The notes under the pieces: generated by a model
The model's input: the letters and a program-made list of their open reading frames with translations, nothing else
Told to the model about the DNA's origin: nothing
Databases searched by the model: none
Origin: Macrotrachela quadricornifera
Taxonomy: Eukaryota; Rotifera; Eurotatoria; Philodinida; Philodinidae
DNA length: 64,000 bases
Assembly (NCBI GenBank): GCA_022393335.1
Contig: JAJEKB010019874.1
Coordinates: forward strand, 62,001 to 126,000
Direction: 5' to 3'
In this document: positions 1-12,002 of the stretch, in pieces
Layout: each line of letters starts with the position of its first letter
Position numbering within the stretch: the stretch's first letter is position 1
Program-made: the position numbers and the translations under genes

Positions 1-337
1 TACTATTAATGGAGGAGCTAACATCAAAGGAGGGAAGCGCCATTAGTATATTACATCTGTTAGGGATAAGGCTGGACTGCTACATGATTACTGTCTTTAT
101 ATTTCTTTTATTTCTTTCTCGATGTTATATCTCTTCTTTTTCTTTGTGATGTTATAACATGTTTCTGTTTTCTTTTTTTTCCTTTTCCTTATTATATATG
201 TACAAGTTTTCATCAATTTCTACACAAAAGAAATAAAATACCATTGTATGCACATATTCTCTAAAAAAGGTGCCATCAGGAACTTTTAAAGATTCTAGCG
301 AAAAAGTATAGAACTAGAAAAGAGTTTCTTAAAATAC
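1..337. other. AT-rich gene-free flank
   Basis: No gene is recognised. The stretch is pyrimidine-rich and then AT-rich on the plus strand, and it ends at the TA that flanks the mariner element. It could hold the far side of the transposase relic that the mariner interrupts, but I see no convincing continuation of that reading frame here. Confidence 0.5.
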
Positions 338-339
338 TA

Positions 340-1414
340 GGTTGGTCAAAAAGTTTTGCAACATTTGCGAAAAAGTTGAGTTATATGTGCAAATTTATTT
401 TGAAAACAATAACAACTACTCTAGTGCTCCAATAATCGAAAGAGACCGTAATCGAATGATGCGGCGTCGGAACTGTAGGTTGAGTTCGACAAGACTTCCA
501 CTTCCTTCAGTTCGTCAAATTTCTCCTTTGTTCTCTTGGCAGTGTCGGGTTTAGCATTGTTTTGCTGGAACAAAGCGCGTTTGCGACGAACAAGGATCAG
601 ATGCTTCTTCTTCAGCTTGTCGTAGACACGGTCCAGTTGTTGGCAGTAGAGTTCGGCGCTCACGACACGGTCATTCGGAACCAGTTCAGAGTAAAGCACG
701 TCCTCGAAGTTCCACCAGACATAAATCATCATCTTCTTGCCGAAACGATCTTGACCTCGCGGAACCCACAGCTTCTGCCGGTTGTGATTGACCAAGTAGA
801 CCCATTTTTCGTCCGAAGTGACAATACGCTTTTAAAACTGATGATCCAATAGATTTTCCAACAATTGACGGCCGACTTCAACACAACGCTTGGCTTTCGC
901 TTCGGTCAACTCGTCTGAATCCTGACGAGGCTTCTTGTGCACAAAATCCATTTGATGCAAGTGATTGAGCACAGTCTGATGGGATGAGACTCCAAGAACC
1001 GACGTTAATTCACGACTGCTCGATGAAGGCTCATCTTCTAAAGCTGCCCGCAGATGTTCGTTGTCTAGCGTTGATGGTCAGCCGGAACGTGGTTGATCTT
1101 CGGGATCAAAGTCACCTGAATTGATTCGTTTGTACTACCGGAAAATAGTTGTGTAGTGGACGGTTCCTTCACCTTCCGCATCACAAATCTCTTTCGCTAC
1201 ATCTCTGGTTGAATGCCGTCGCTTCCAACAATAGCGTATCAAGACTCGAAGCTGGATTTTGTCCAATGTCATCTGAAACTTTGAGGATAAAGATGAACCA
1301 GAATATGATATACACAAAAACAACAAAAAATATGCGTAAAACACACAACAAATTAACAAGAATGCGCATAGAAATCAACTTTTTCGCAAGTGTTACAGAA
1401 CTTTCTGGCTAAGG
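340..1414 (-). mobile_element. Mariner element with terminal inverted repeats and TA target duplication
   Basis: The left end begins GGTTGGTCAAAAAGTTTTGC. The reverse complement of the right end begins CCTTAGCCAGAAAGTTCTGT. The two share about 40 nt of inverted similarity, including an identical GCGAAAAAGTTGA block. TA dinucleotides flank both ends (338-339 and 1415-1416), as expected for Tc1/mariner target duplication. At 1.08 kb it is somewhat shorter than a typical 1.3 kb mariner. The interior encodes a degraded transposase on the minus strand. The right end lies inside a tnp2-like reading frame, so the mariner is the younger insertion. Confidence 0.9.
421..1272 (-). pseudogene. Mariner transposase, inactivated
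   Basis: Read on the minus strand, an N-terminal helix-turn-helix part (beginning MTLDKIQLRVLIRYCWKRR) is followed, after a frame change near 1130, by a stretch with the linker-like PEDQPRSG. A stop codon near 830 separates this from the catalytic part, which starts TSDEKWVYL and continues to the C terminus at 421. The first catalytic Asp lies in SDEKW and the third in the SDAASFDY block, which matches the family SPDLAPSDY motif. The second, normally in an HDNARPH-type motif, reads QQNNAKPD here, so Asp is replaced by Asn. The stop, the frame break and the lost Asp each suggest a dead enzyme. Family membership is clear from the motifs. Confidence 0.85.
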
Positions 1415-1416
1415 TA

Positions 1417-2280
1417 ATACTTAACTCACCTGGGAGTTCAAAATGGCTACAACCACAGAAAGCTGTTTGCTCTGGTACACATTGTATGAGACATTGAGCT
1501 GGCTTGTTGCAACATGATACAATAAAAAAAACTTTTATGATCTTATAATAGCGATTATTATCAGATGAATACATTTCAAACAGGTAGCTTTGTTCTTAAA
1601 CTTGGAGCTGTGCAATAATATCATTAAAAAGCAAAGACAGTTGAATACGTAACGGTTTGGATGGGCTAGGCTATATTCCTGCAATTATTAAATTTTCTAG
1701 AGAACATCTTTTCTTTGGATTAGTCTTTTTGATAACGAGCAAAAGGGGCCAAATACTTTGATCTGATCTCTTATTTGGTTGGATGCCGTCAACATTCATC
1801 GTAGGACTAATGAATGGTTCTGATTCATTTTCAACTAGTTTATTATATATAAAACCATCAGTAATATCTTCAATTCGCTTTTTGCTAGTGCCGTTAGCAT
1901 TGTTCAACATTAAATCTTGTGATGCAGCGAGTATTGCTTTCAATTGTTGCACAATATCGTAAGTATAAAATAACGGAGTTTTTGAAAATGAAATTGGTGC
2001 ATATTTAGTACCACATGTTGTAAATTAATATTTATCATATGATAGTTTATGGCAATGTGGACGAAGCATTAATATTGAGTAAATGAGGAAGAGCGAAAAT
2101 ATCTTCAATGCGATTATTTAATAGATGATGTCTTGATTTGAGGGCAATTAATGCCGTTGCAATATTAACAGGACCCAATTTGGCAATATATTGCTCTTCA
2201 CACACCGTAACAAAGTCAAATATTGACCGAATATAGTGGCGATAGCAAACATGTAGTTTTTTAATATTAACAGCAAAGAT
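1417..2280 (-). pseudogene. Tnp2-like (CACTA/EnSpm-type) transposase relic
   Basis: The minus-strand frame reads through blocks that resemble the animal tnp2-like transposases. These are a TMNVDG...SIWPLLLVI block (about 1740-1800), LENLIIAGI, a KPLRIQLSLLFNDIIAQL block, and a Cys-rich CGCSHFELPGE end next to the mariner. Two in-frame stops (near 1675 and 1600) and another near 2020 break it. A further upstream block with ALIALKSRHHLLNN lies at about 2090-2280. The mariner is inserted immediately after the ELPGE block. The assignment rests on motif memory (DG then WP, PGE with Cys) and should be confirmed by a profile search. An alternative is another DDE transposase family of similar layout. 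Confidence 0.55.
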
Positions 2281-2662
2281 TTACATTGTCTGATTCAAAC
2301 TAGTTTCTTTCAGTTGTTCTGAATTACTCTACACAGGTGAATCCATCTTCCGATCACAACTAACAGATATGTCAGTATCATAATGGCAAATACAATCTCA
2401 ATTCGTGATTGTATTCGTGACAAATTGAACAATATTAACTTCTGGATGACTGGCAACTTGGCTAAATGCTATAACTACAATTCAAATAAAAAGTTTAAAC
2501 GAAAATACTCATAATGTTGAATACCAAGGTTATCTCTAATTACTATTTTTTGTCTACGCTACCAATCAGTCGATCGATGTTTATTAGACATTAGAACCTG
2601 AAAGGTACCATTTCAAGCGTAACCAATAACAATTTAATCTGTCACTATCTATTTTTATTCTA
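2281..2662. other. Gene-free AT-rich stretch
   Basis: I see no open frame of useful length, no repeat and no RNA gene between the transposase relic and the palindromic element. Confidence 0.4.
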
Positions 2663-3560
2663 CCGGGTGTCCCAAAAGTCATGTCCACTTAAAAAAATTG
2701 AATATCTCCATTACGGCTCAAGCAAACGTGCTGATTTTTTTATCAGTGATAGAGGCATGCAGCAAGTTTATATTCATAAAGACATGTCTAGGGAAATTCA
2801 TTGTTAAATGTGACTATTGATCGAAGACAAGAAAAATTTACTTTTTCACAGTTAGAAAAAACGGCACTTTGCCGAAAAAATTGAATATCTCCGCTACGGC
2901 TCGAGCTAACGAGTTGATTATTTTATCAATGATAAAGGCATCTTCAAGCTTTATAATTATTCATAAAGACATGCCTAGAGAAATTCTTTGGTAAGTATAT
3001 TTTTTTTCTATTCTATCTGCGAAAAGGTAAAATTAGTTTGTTGAGGTCATTAGTGGTACTTAATAACGACTCTCTCTAGTCTTGCTCGTATGGATATGAA
3101 GCTTGAACATGCCTCTATTATTGATAAAAAAAACAGCTCGTTTGCTCGAGCCGCAGCGGAGATATTTAATTTTTTCTCGGTAGCGTGATTTTCGGGCTAT
3201 ATACAGGGTGGCCCAAAAATTAGTTTGCCAAAATAAAAACTGAATATCTCCATTACGGCTAGAGCAAACGAGCTAATTTCTCTACCGATAATAGAGGCAT
3301 GTTCAGGCTTCGTATCCATAAGGACATGACCAGAGAAAATCCTCTGTTAAGTATACTGTTTTTTTTTCTAACTGTGAAAAAGTAAATTTTTCTTGTCTTC
3401 GATCAATAGTCACACTTAACAATGAATTTCCCTAGACATGTCTTTATGAATATAAACTTGCTGCATGCCTCTATCACTGATAAAAAAAACAGCACGTTTG
3501 CTTGAGCCGTAGTGGAGATATTCAATTTTCTTAAGTGGACATGACTTTTGGGACACCCTG
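2663..3560. mobile_element. Nested palindromic element with GGGTGTCCCAAAAG ends
   Basis: The left arm starts GGGTGTCCCAAAAGTCATGT. It recurs in reverse complement at the right end (ACATGACTTTTGGGACACCC). The arms match almost perfectly for about 200 nt. Between them lie diverged copies of the same arm in both orientations (about 2876-3000, 3105-3180 and 3205-3350). One of these has its own GGGTGGCCCAAAA terminus near 3207. This is the structure of one non-autonomous foldback element nested in, or recombined with, relatives. No transposase frame is present. A TA lies just outside the left end, which suggests Tc1/mariner-type mobilisation but is weak evidence. Confidence 0.75.
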
Positions 3561-4904
3561 CATATGGAAGGAAGTTGTAAAGATGATGAAAAGAAAAGAA
3601 TGAAAAAAGAGAAAGAAAAAAACACAGAAAAAACGAAAAAAAACGATGTATAGACGAAAATATAGGCTTCTACTACCAGGAAGTTGTATGCAAAAAAAAT
3701 TTTCTCAAAATTTTCTTAACTTGGTAGAAGGTGAGGAACTATCAATAGCATATAGAAAGATAGAGCGAAACACGCTCTATCTTTTGGTAAAAAAAGAAAT
3801 TTTGTTATACCCCTGTTTGAGGGAAAAAATTACCTGGCTGACTACTTTTGGTATGCCCTAAGTAGTAATCAATAAAGAAAACTGTTTAGATTAGAATCAA
3901 TATCGAACATAGATCCACACCTCTCGAATATCTGTGAGTCAAGCTTGAAACAACAAACAGTTCATTACAGAAAGCCAAGAAATAGATTGCAAACATTTTT
4001 ACTGACTTCAAATTCGTAATTTTCGTGCTCGATAACGATAAGTCAAGTTTTATTAGAAACGATGATTTACTAATTTATCATTATTTAATACCTACCACTA
4101 TTGAAAAACTAACTCAAGATTTTGATTCCTCATAGTCAATTGTCTCTAGTGGAGTTTTACTGGGGACAGTTTATATTATTTCCTATAAATTATTTGGCAA
4201 ACCAACTCAGTTTTCATTTCTTGATATTTGACCATCTTGGATCAAACTTTTGATATTAATTTAACTGATTACGTTTTCAGATTGGCTTAGATGCAGAAAG
4301 ACACAGAGAAACTTTAGAAGAGAGCATATCTCTATAACAACAAACTTATTTTATGTTATATGATCTCCCCTCGAATTCATCAGACAAATCTTTATTTCGT
4401 AAAAAAATTATTCAAAAATATTCAAAAATTAATGGCTCCATTCGATTCCTCAACTTTGAAAACCTTTATTGAAGCGTGAAGATTCGATTGTTTCAGAGTT
4501 AACATTTATTTTTGGTTTCTCTAAGAACATTTTTTTTCACTCTTGACCTGGCACAACCGAATAAACGCATTTCATTTTTTTCGGTATCACTCTCCCTTCA
4601 GTCGACCAAATAGTAAACTTATAAATTTTTGAAACCTAATCATACTAATTTTTTCCCCGCCCTTAAAACTGTTTGAGTCAAATTGTAGGAAAAAAACAAT
4701 TTTCGTAAAAATAAATTTTTTGTTAGAAGATCATGAAAAATTAATGGTACCATCGGATTCCTCGACCCCAAAAACCCCTTCGAAACATTTTTAGGAACTA
4801 TTACATTCTATTATTATCGCGATAATTGTTGCTGTTTTCTCATTAGTTTACGCGACAAACAAACTTTAACGATTTTTAACGAGCCTATAACCCTTTTAGA
4901 GACC
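3561..4904. repeat. Gene-free stretch with short hairpin and a dispersed repeat
   Basis: No gene is recognised. Positions 3756-3784 form a perfect 12-bp hairpin (AAAGATAGAGCG, 5-nt loop, complement). Two diverged copies of a dispersed repeat containing GATTCCTCGACCCCAAAAAC lie at about 4425-4520 and 4690-4790. The same 21-nt core is found in reverse orientation at 16162-16182 beside the large assembly gap. Confidence 0.5.
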
Positions 4905-5990
4905 TGCATCTGACTCCGAACCACGACTCCACCGGAATCGGAGTTGGAATCGGAGTCAATAACTTTCTTACAAAGTCGGAGTCATTGAAAATTTACGCAA
5001 TCCGAGTTGCGTCGGTGTCATTGAAAATTTACGCAATCCGAGTTGCGTCGGTGTCATTGAAAATTTACGCAATCCGAGTTGCGTCGGTGTCATTGAAAAT
5101 TTTTGGAGTCGGAGTCTGATCGGAGTCATTGAAAATTTTCGCAGTCCAGGTCGCAGTCGAAGTTGGGTCGGAGTCATTGAAAATATACGCGGTCGGAGTC
5201 CGGTCCGTGTCATTGAAAATTTATGCAGTCGAGGTCGGAGCCGGGTCGGAGCCATTAAAAATTTTCACAGTCGGAGTCCGGTCGGAGTCATTGATAATTT
5301 TCACACTCGAGGTCGAAGTCAGAGCCACTGAAAACTATCGCAGTCGAAGCTGGGTCGCAGTCATTGAAAATATACGCAGTCGGAGTTGGGTCGGTGTCAT
5401 TGAAAATTGACGCAGTCGANNNNNNNNNNCAGTTGAGGTCGGAGTCGCGTCGGAGCCATTGAAAACTATCGCAGTCAAAGTTGGGTCGGAGTCATTGAAA
5501 ATACACGCAATCGGAGTTGGGTCGGTGTCATTGAAAATTTACGCAGTCGAGGTCGGAGTCGGGTCGGAGCCATTGAAAATTTTCGCAGTCGAGGTCCGGT
5601 CGGAGTCATTGAAAATTTTCACACTCGAGGTCGCAATCGGGTCAGAGTCATTGAAAATTTTCGAAGTGGAGGTCGGAGTGGGATCGGTGTGATTGAAAAT
5701 TTACGCAGTTGAGGTCGGAGTCATTGAAAATTTTCGCAGTCGAGGTCGAAGTCGGGTCGGTGTCATTGAAAATTTTCGCAGTCGAGGTCGGAGTCGGGTC
5801 GGAGCCATTGAAAATTTTCGCAGTCGAGGTCGGAGTCGGGTAGAAGTCATTGAAAATTTTCACAGTCGGAGTCGGGTCGGAGTCATTCAAAATTTTCGCA
5901 GTCGGAATTGGGTCGGAGTCATTGAAAATATACGCAGTCGGAGTCAGGTCGGAGCCATTGAAAATTTTCGGAGTCAGAGTCGGTGTCAAA
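4905..5990. repeat. Degenerate minisatellite built on GTCGGAGTC / CATTGAAAATTT
   Basis: About 20 tandem copies of a 40-60 bp unit. Each unit combines a run of GTCGGA-type hexamers with a conserved block CATTGAAAATTTTCGCAGTC. Unit lengths vary, so this is a decayed or expanding minisatellite, not a uniform satellite. Long open frames exist on both strands because TAA/TAG/TGA are rare in the unit; they have no family features and are not called as genes. A 10-base N run (5420-5429) sits inside the array and probably marks unresolved copy number. Confidence 0.9.
5420..5429. other. Assembly gap (10 N)
   Basis: Ten unknown bases within the minisatellite. The true number of repeat units is unknown. 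Confidence 1.
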
Positions 5991-6307
5991 AAAGTGTGAC
6001 TCCGTATGTCTCTGACCCCTTTCCTTCATAAAAGGGAATAAGCGTTACAAAATTTAAAAAATACGTGTTTCTTATAGACATCAAAGTATATGCGAAAGTA
6101 ATCATGATGTTTTTTCCACTTCATTGCATATGATTATTTACGTTTGATTATAAATATGTGACTATAAAACATCACTTATAACTTGAGAAAAAATCGTCAT
6201 TGCTTTCATTTTCAACTATAAACACTTCGTATAGTTTTGTTTAGGTTTGGCTAATAATTATAATATATTAATTCAACTGCAAATTTTTAATTCTAATAAT
6301 CAACAAA

Positions 6308-9300
6308 ATGTCGAATAGTGATGTTAATATTCAGAGATATATTACTATTTTTGATGATTTATATGAACAAATACAAAAGTCAAACGAAAATGAAAAAAAT
6401 GATATAATATTAAAAATGTATGGCACTGTCAACGATATACCTAATGCAATGTTATTAAATTTAGTTGATCATAAAATATTTCTAGAAATAAGATCAAAAT
6501 TAATTGATTTATTAGATAAATCGTCTATCAATGAATTAAATGAAGTTGATGCCAATATTTTGGAGGGGATAGTTGAAGAATTTGCATTGGAATATCGTTC
6601 TTGGAAACATGATATACGAAATCCAGAAATTTATAATAAATTATTATTTTATTCTCCATTATTAAACATAATAAAAACAAATATTGACAATAGATCATTA
6701 AAATCATCGGATGATCAAGTTTTACGTATTTTCAACAAATTGATTGATAGATTAATATATTTATCAGATATTTCTGACGATGATAAAAGTGATATGCTTA
6801 AACCAATATTTGATTCGATCATGAAACTCGTAACGGAGAGTGATAGAAGTGAAAAAGATGATTTTATACAAACATATTACACACGTTTTTTTGTATTTGA
6901 TCATTATCTTGAAAAATCAATTATAGACGATGATGTTATTGATGGTATTATACAAGTGCCTAATTTACGCAGTCTGGGTTTAATAGGACATAAATTATTT
7001 CCAAAAATTCTATCCATATTAACGAATTCATTTGATAAATGGTTAACACTGAATGAACATGATAAATTAACTTGTTCAAAAATAATTAATATATTTAAAA
7101 GAACATATTTCGGATGTCTATCTGGCGGATTAGATATGATATTAAATCGTTCAACATTAATAAATACAATAAAAATATGTTTAGAAAATAGTTTAAAACT
7201 AACAACATATGATGATCAATATTATTCAAATTTAACGATATTAATAACTAAATTAAGCGTAACAGACCCAAGAGCATATGATATTTTAGAAACTATATTA
7301 AAACCACTTGATGAATTATTATTAGCACATATTAATTCAATTAATTATAAAAATTCATTTGAGCACATTCGAAACGATCCAATTATATGCAATCATAAAG
7401 ATGAATTTTTTTTATTTACTTGTTTAAATTATATTTTAAGTGGAAAAGAAGATATAAAAAATCAATTATATGATAGAATGTCAAAATATTATGAATCTAT
7501 GTTAAAAGATTTAATATGTATATCAAATAAATTTGAAAATCAATCAATTAAAAGTTCATTGATGTATATTATTTTAATTTTAAAAAGTTTATATACAAAA
7601 AAACAATTATTAAATGTTTTTGATGATTTTATTTCATTATTGAATAAGATGCCGAATGGTTTTCTATTGGAAGATAATAATGAAGCAAATGAAAATTATG
7701 AAATTGGATTTAGTTGGATGGATGATCTTCCAACAGATTTAAATTCATTAAATGAAATAAGTATACCGGCGAAACTTATTTATAGTATATTGTATACGAT
7801 ATATGATTGTGTTAATGATTCTAATATAATTTCAATTATTAAAGATAAACATATAGCAGAAACAATATTAAAATTAACAACTGTTAATTCTCAATCAATA
7901 CAACGTCTTGCTTATAATATATTAGCATTAGTTATGAGTGAAAATGATGTTAAAAAATTGGCTCAACCGGATAAAATAACATCAGCTTTTATTCAATTTT
8001 TAAAAGAGGCACATGAAAAACAATCTTGCTTAGCTGATTGTTATCGTACACAATTAATTGATACACTAAAATGTAAACAAAATAGTTTTTATTATTATAG
8101 AAATTCTACTTGTTACAGGTCACTTTTTATTATTATGAGACTTCGCAAGAGAATACGACTACAATTTATAGAATGGAAAGAATATAATCTCCAACAATCT
8201 AGAATTTAACAATTTGTCCTTCAGATAGTGTTATGTACCTAAATTTAACTTGATTAATACAATATATTGTAGAGAACCATGAAATTTTTTTTTATAAGAA
8301 ATATAAATATGATATATAGACAATAGTTTACTAAATATTTATATTTTTAGGTTTTTTACAACATGATAAAATAAAAGAAGAATTCATTAAACAAGATGGT
8401 TTATCACTTATTATGAAATTTTTATATCATCGTGACGAGTATGATCGTTTATATTCAATAACAAATCAATCAGATGCATTAAAATTAATTTGCATATTAG
8501 CATGTGATGAACAAGTGGTAAAAATTCTTAAACAAAATGAATTATTTATGACAACTGTAAGATCAATTTTGACAATGGAAAATGATAAATATAGATATGA
8601 TCAAAAAGAAGAGGAACAAAATATTGAACGTATAAAAAAAGATGCACATGCCATTTTGTCGGTGTTAGAAAATGAAGAGAAAACATTGAATAACTAGCGG
8701 AAACCCGTCCATACTGCACGGCTGCTTTCACTATGTGAAGAATCGTCTTTTTTTCTTTTTTTCTTTTTTTCTATTCTCTCAGTTTTATATACCTATTCAC
8801 TTCATCTATTCCTCTAGTACTCTTAAAAGTGTGTGCTGACACATGAATACCATATCCGTGCTTGTTTCTCTAAGAAATACGACGCATTAATCATCTACTT
8901 ATTACTTAAATGTTATTCTTTTCTCTTTATAATATGCAAGCACTTCCGAGTGTCACATAATGGGAAAATGACTTTTTGTACCACCTCGTCATTCCGAACT
9001 CCAAACAAAAACATTATTCAAAAATTTTGTCACGGATGTCGGAATGACAAAATTGAATCAAATAAGCAGGATGTCCGTGATGAAATATGTTCGGAAGATC
9101 GTAAATAGCATTTTCCATCATTCCTTAAGAACCAAATAGAAACTTTGATTAGAGATCGGAATGAGCAAGTGTAGGAGTCCGTACCAACCAATACAGAAAG
9201 GTTGTAATGAAATTACAGGATGATTGAAATGAAAACGACAGGATGTTCGTGAATAAGTTAAAGTGTACGCATTGTCAAAAAAGCTTTAAGTAATATGCTG

Positions 9301-10687
9301 ATCTTCAGATTATTATAGTTGAAAAGAAAAGTTATTATGTTCGTAGCAATCGCTTGGTATACTCATTTACGAATTTCATGTGATTGTTAACTCATACCTG
9401 CAAGCGACATTCAATGGTGGTCGTTACGATCTTCATGACTACATCAGACACAGCAAAATACATTCTAAACTGAACTTTGAATCGGTCCCCTAGACTCATC
9501 TTACTTTTTCTGTTACGATCTTCTGTGCAACAGTAATTCCAAATATCCGGAAAAATTTTCAAAAATAAAATTCCTTTACGAACTCCTGAGAAAAATCATC
9601 TAAAAAAATTTTCATTCCGAATACCCAGTCATGCTGTCTGATGTTCGTAAAGGGTGGTACGAAACATCATTCACCTCACATAATCAGGCAAAATAAAAAA
9701 AAAAAACTATGTGAAGAATATCTTTTCTGGCGGCGAAAGCATTCTTAGAGACACTTTTAGAATTCTATCTCTGTTCTGAAACATAGGTTATTGCGTGATA
9801 TTCAATTTCTTTAAAGCTAAACAATATAAAAAATTGCTTTGAAAGCCATCATATGCTCCTTTGATCTCATCTCTACCATTCCTCCTGTCCCTTTAACCTG
9901 GTAACACACACAGAGACACTTAACATTATTATATAGAAGAAGATAGCCAAGCCTATTTTGACCTCTAGAGCTCGAGCTATAACCATGTTTTATTGATCCC
10001 CAAAACCAACATCATCAATCGTGATTCTACCAGAAGAAACCAAATTGACAATACAGAAGTATGTATAGTATTTTCATGTAAATTTTCCATCATATTACCA
10101 AAGAATGGAATAAGAAAGAAAATATATAAATCCTTTCAAGAAATACATGCATTTAAAATAAAAAATTAAGTTAATGTAATATGATTATATAAAAATACAG
10201 AACTGAAAATTAACTGTCAACAAAAAGATCATTATTATTGGGGTAAAAAAACTATGATATCAAGTGATTTTTTGAAAAATCTTTCTTTTTTTTATTTAAG
10301 AATATAATTATCTCAATTTTGGACTATAAATCTTGAAATTTGCAGCTTGAATGAAAAATCTTTTAAATACAAAAAAATTTTCCTAAAATCTCAATAAAGT
10401 TCTTATTTGTATTTTTTTGTTACAGTAAAACTATTGAACAATCAATAAATATTTCCAATTGTTTCAATAAAATTGAACAATGGTCTAAACAAGATGTTAA
10501 CAAATTTTTTCATAATAAAAATGTAAATTTAATGTTATTATTATTACAAAATGTCAACGGTTGGGAATTGATACATTTTTATAAAATGTGTGAAATTGAT
10601 CCAAGTAAAATGTATCTGGCATTGAAAAATTTTCGACTAAATTATGATAAATACATTATAAACTATAGACATGTACCAATTTTATAA
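6308..10687 (+). CDS. Armadillo-like repeat protein with SAM-like C-terminal exon
   Basis: Exon 1 is 6308-8072, starting at an ATG after a long AT-rich leader (CAACAAAATG). A phase-1 intron 8073-8350 (GTAAAC...TTTTAG) joins it to exon 2 (8351 to about 8690). The product is mostly alpha-helical, Leu/Ile/Asp-rich and shows the diffuse helical-repeat look of armadillo/HEAT proteins. After a 1.7 kb interval a further exon (10426-10687) encodes a block with IEQWSKQDVNKFF and NVNGWELIHFY, resembling the SAM-like module found at the C terminus of bdelloid ARM/TIR proteins. The exon 2 donor is not resolved; if read through, translation stops at 8697. In relatives a TIR domain is expected between these parts and I do not find one. 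Codon use is extreme (TTA, ATA, AAA), unlike the 36-54 kb genes. Confidence 0.65.
8698..10425. other. Interval inside the ARM/SAM gene, possible old insertion
   Basis: No coding block is recognised. The ends of the segment from about 8953 to 9685 show weak inverted similarity: CATAATGGG...TTTGTACCACC on the left and, in reverse complement on the right, ATTATGTG...TTCGTACCACC. This suggests an ancient non-autonomous element of about 730 bp in the intron. The identity is low and the boundaries are uncertain. Confidence 0.35.
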
Positions 10688-12002
10688 AAACCAAAAATAA
10701 TTAAAATAACTAATTATAAATTTTTCTCTTTCATTTTTGAAGACTTAAAAGTTTTTAAAATAAACTAAAAATATCAGAGAAAAAATACTTCTAAATCTCT
10801 AATTAACTAATAGCAATTATACAGAAAATAACATTAAAATATCAGAAAGTAGACGGAGAACAGGTGAATGAATATAGCCTTAAATATATTTGTATTCAAC
10901 TATGTACTATCTTTTGAATACACTTTAGTTTATTATTCTAAATAAATAAAAACTGATTATTTTCTTTAAATGATGGACCAGAGATGGACGGGGCAGCAAA
11001 AAAGTCGCACCGCCACCGCCCCGCCCCGCCCCGTCCTTTTTTCATTACAAAAGCATACTCTAAAATATAGCTAGTGAATAGAATGTATGAAAACACAATA
11101 TGACTAAAAGTTTAAAAAAACTTCAATGTTTTATAGTCAAAATGTAGCTCAACTCATCAGCTTTCAGAATATATATGATGATTGGTACCTTATTAATATA
11201 GGTGAAAAAATCTTCTATTAATAAGAATTTCTATAAAATCATGTTTTGACTATTTTTCCTTTGAAGACCTCTAATTTGATGATCTATATATATCTGCTTA
11301 TTAAAGAAATTTCACAAACTGATATGCAACATCTTAATAGCTGAATATGATCTAGAAACGCTGAAAGTTTCACGCGATTTGGAGAAACTCGATGTAAACG
11401 TGGTTGAGATCCCATGGATTACCCCATCGGATTTTTAACCAATTAGACTATCTATTTGAAACTTCATGCAGTGAAATGATTTCCAAAAACTAGCTTTCAT
11501 CCAATCAGATTTTGAGGAACTGATGCGTCTCAACATTCATTATTTGCAAAAAAAATAATTAGGATTTCGTAGCGATGTTTTCATAAACTTAGACATGATA
11601 CGCTTATTTTTAGATCTATGTGCCTTTACTTGTTTTTCTTTGGATGTCATATAGAGAGTCCTTCCATTGCAGATCCTATAATTGTTTCGAGTTAGTGCAA
11701 CTTTAATGAGTTTGATTTTGAACACAGAACACTGCATTTGTGTGAATACAGACCTCAGCATGGAAACGACTAGCCGCGATTTTCTTATATTTGCTTTGGT
11801 TTTTATGTAAACTGTAAACGATTTTTTTTTTGAGCAAAATGAGGCATTACATTGGTCTACGTTGACATAATATAAAAAACCGAGAAGTTAAGCGTGGAGG
11901 GAAGCAGAGATAACAATGCTTGACGTTGCCATACGAAAGTCTTAATAGAAAGTTTAAAGACTGCATCTTATGGAAAAGTCGTCATTAGCAATCCGTATAT
12001 AT
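10688..12002. other. Gene-free stretch with a GC patch and a dispersed repeat
   Basis: Positions about 10988-11037 form an isolated GC-rich patch with CCGCCCCGCC repeats and a GGACGGGG/CCCCGTCC inverted pair. Positions about 11110-11425 are a dispersed repeat whose reverse complement is clearly similar to 62949-63260: both contain GGGGTAATCCATG, GATCTCAACCAC, GAAACTTTCAG and AGAAGATTTTTTCACCTATA. No gene is recognised. Confidence 0.6.

Noticed and set aside
5129..6031. Plus- and minus-strand frames of 77-113 codons in the minisatellite
   Set aside because: They follow the repeat unit, exist on both strands and have no start context or domain.
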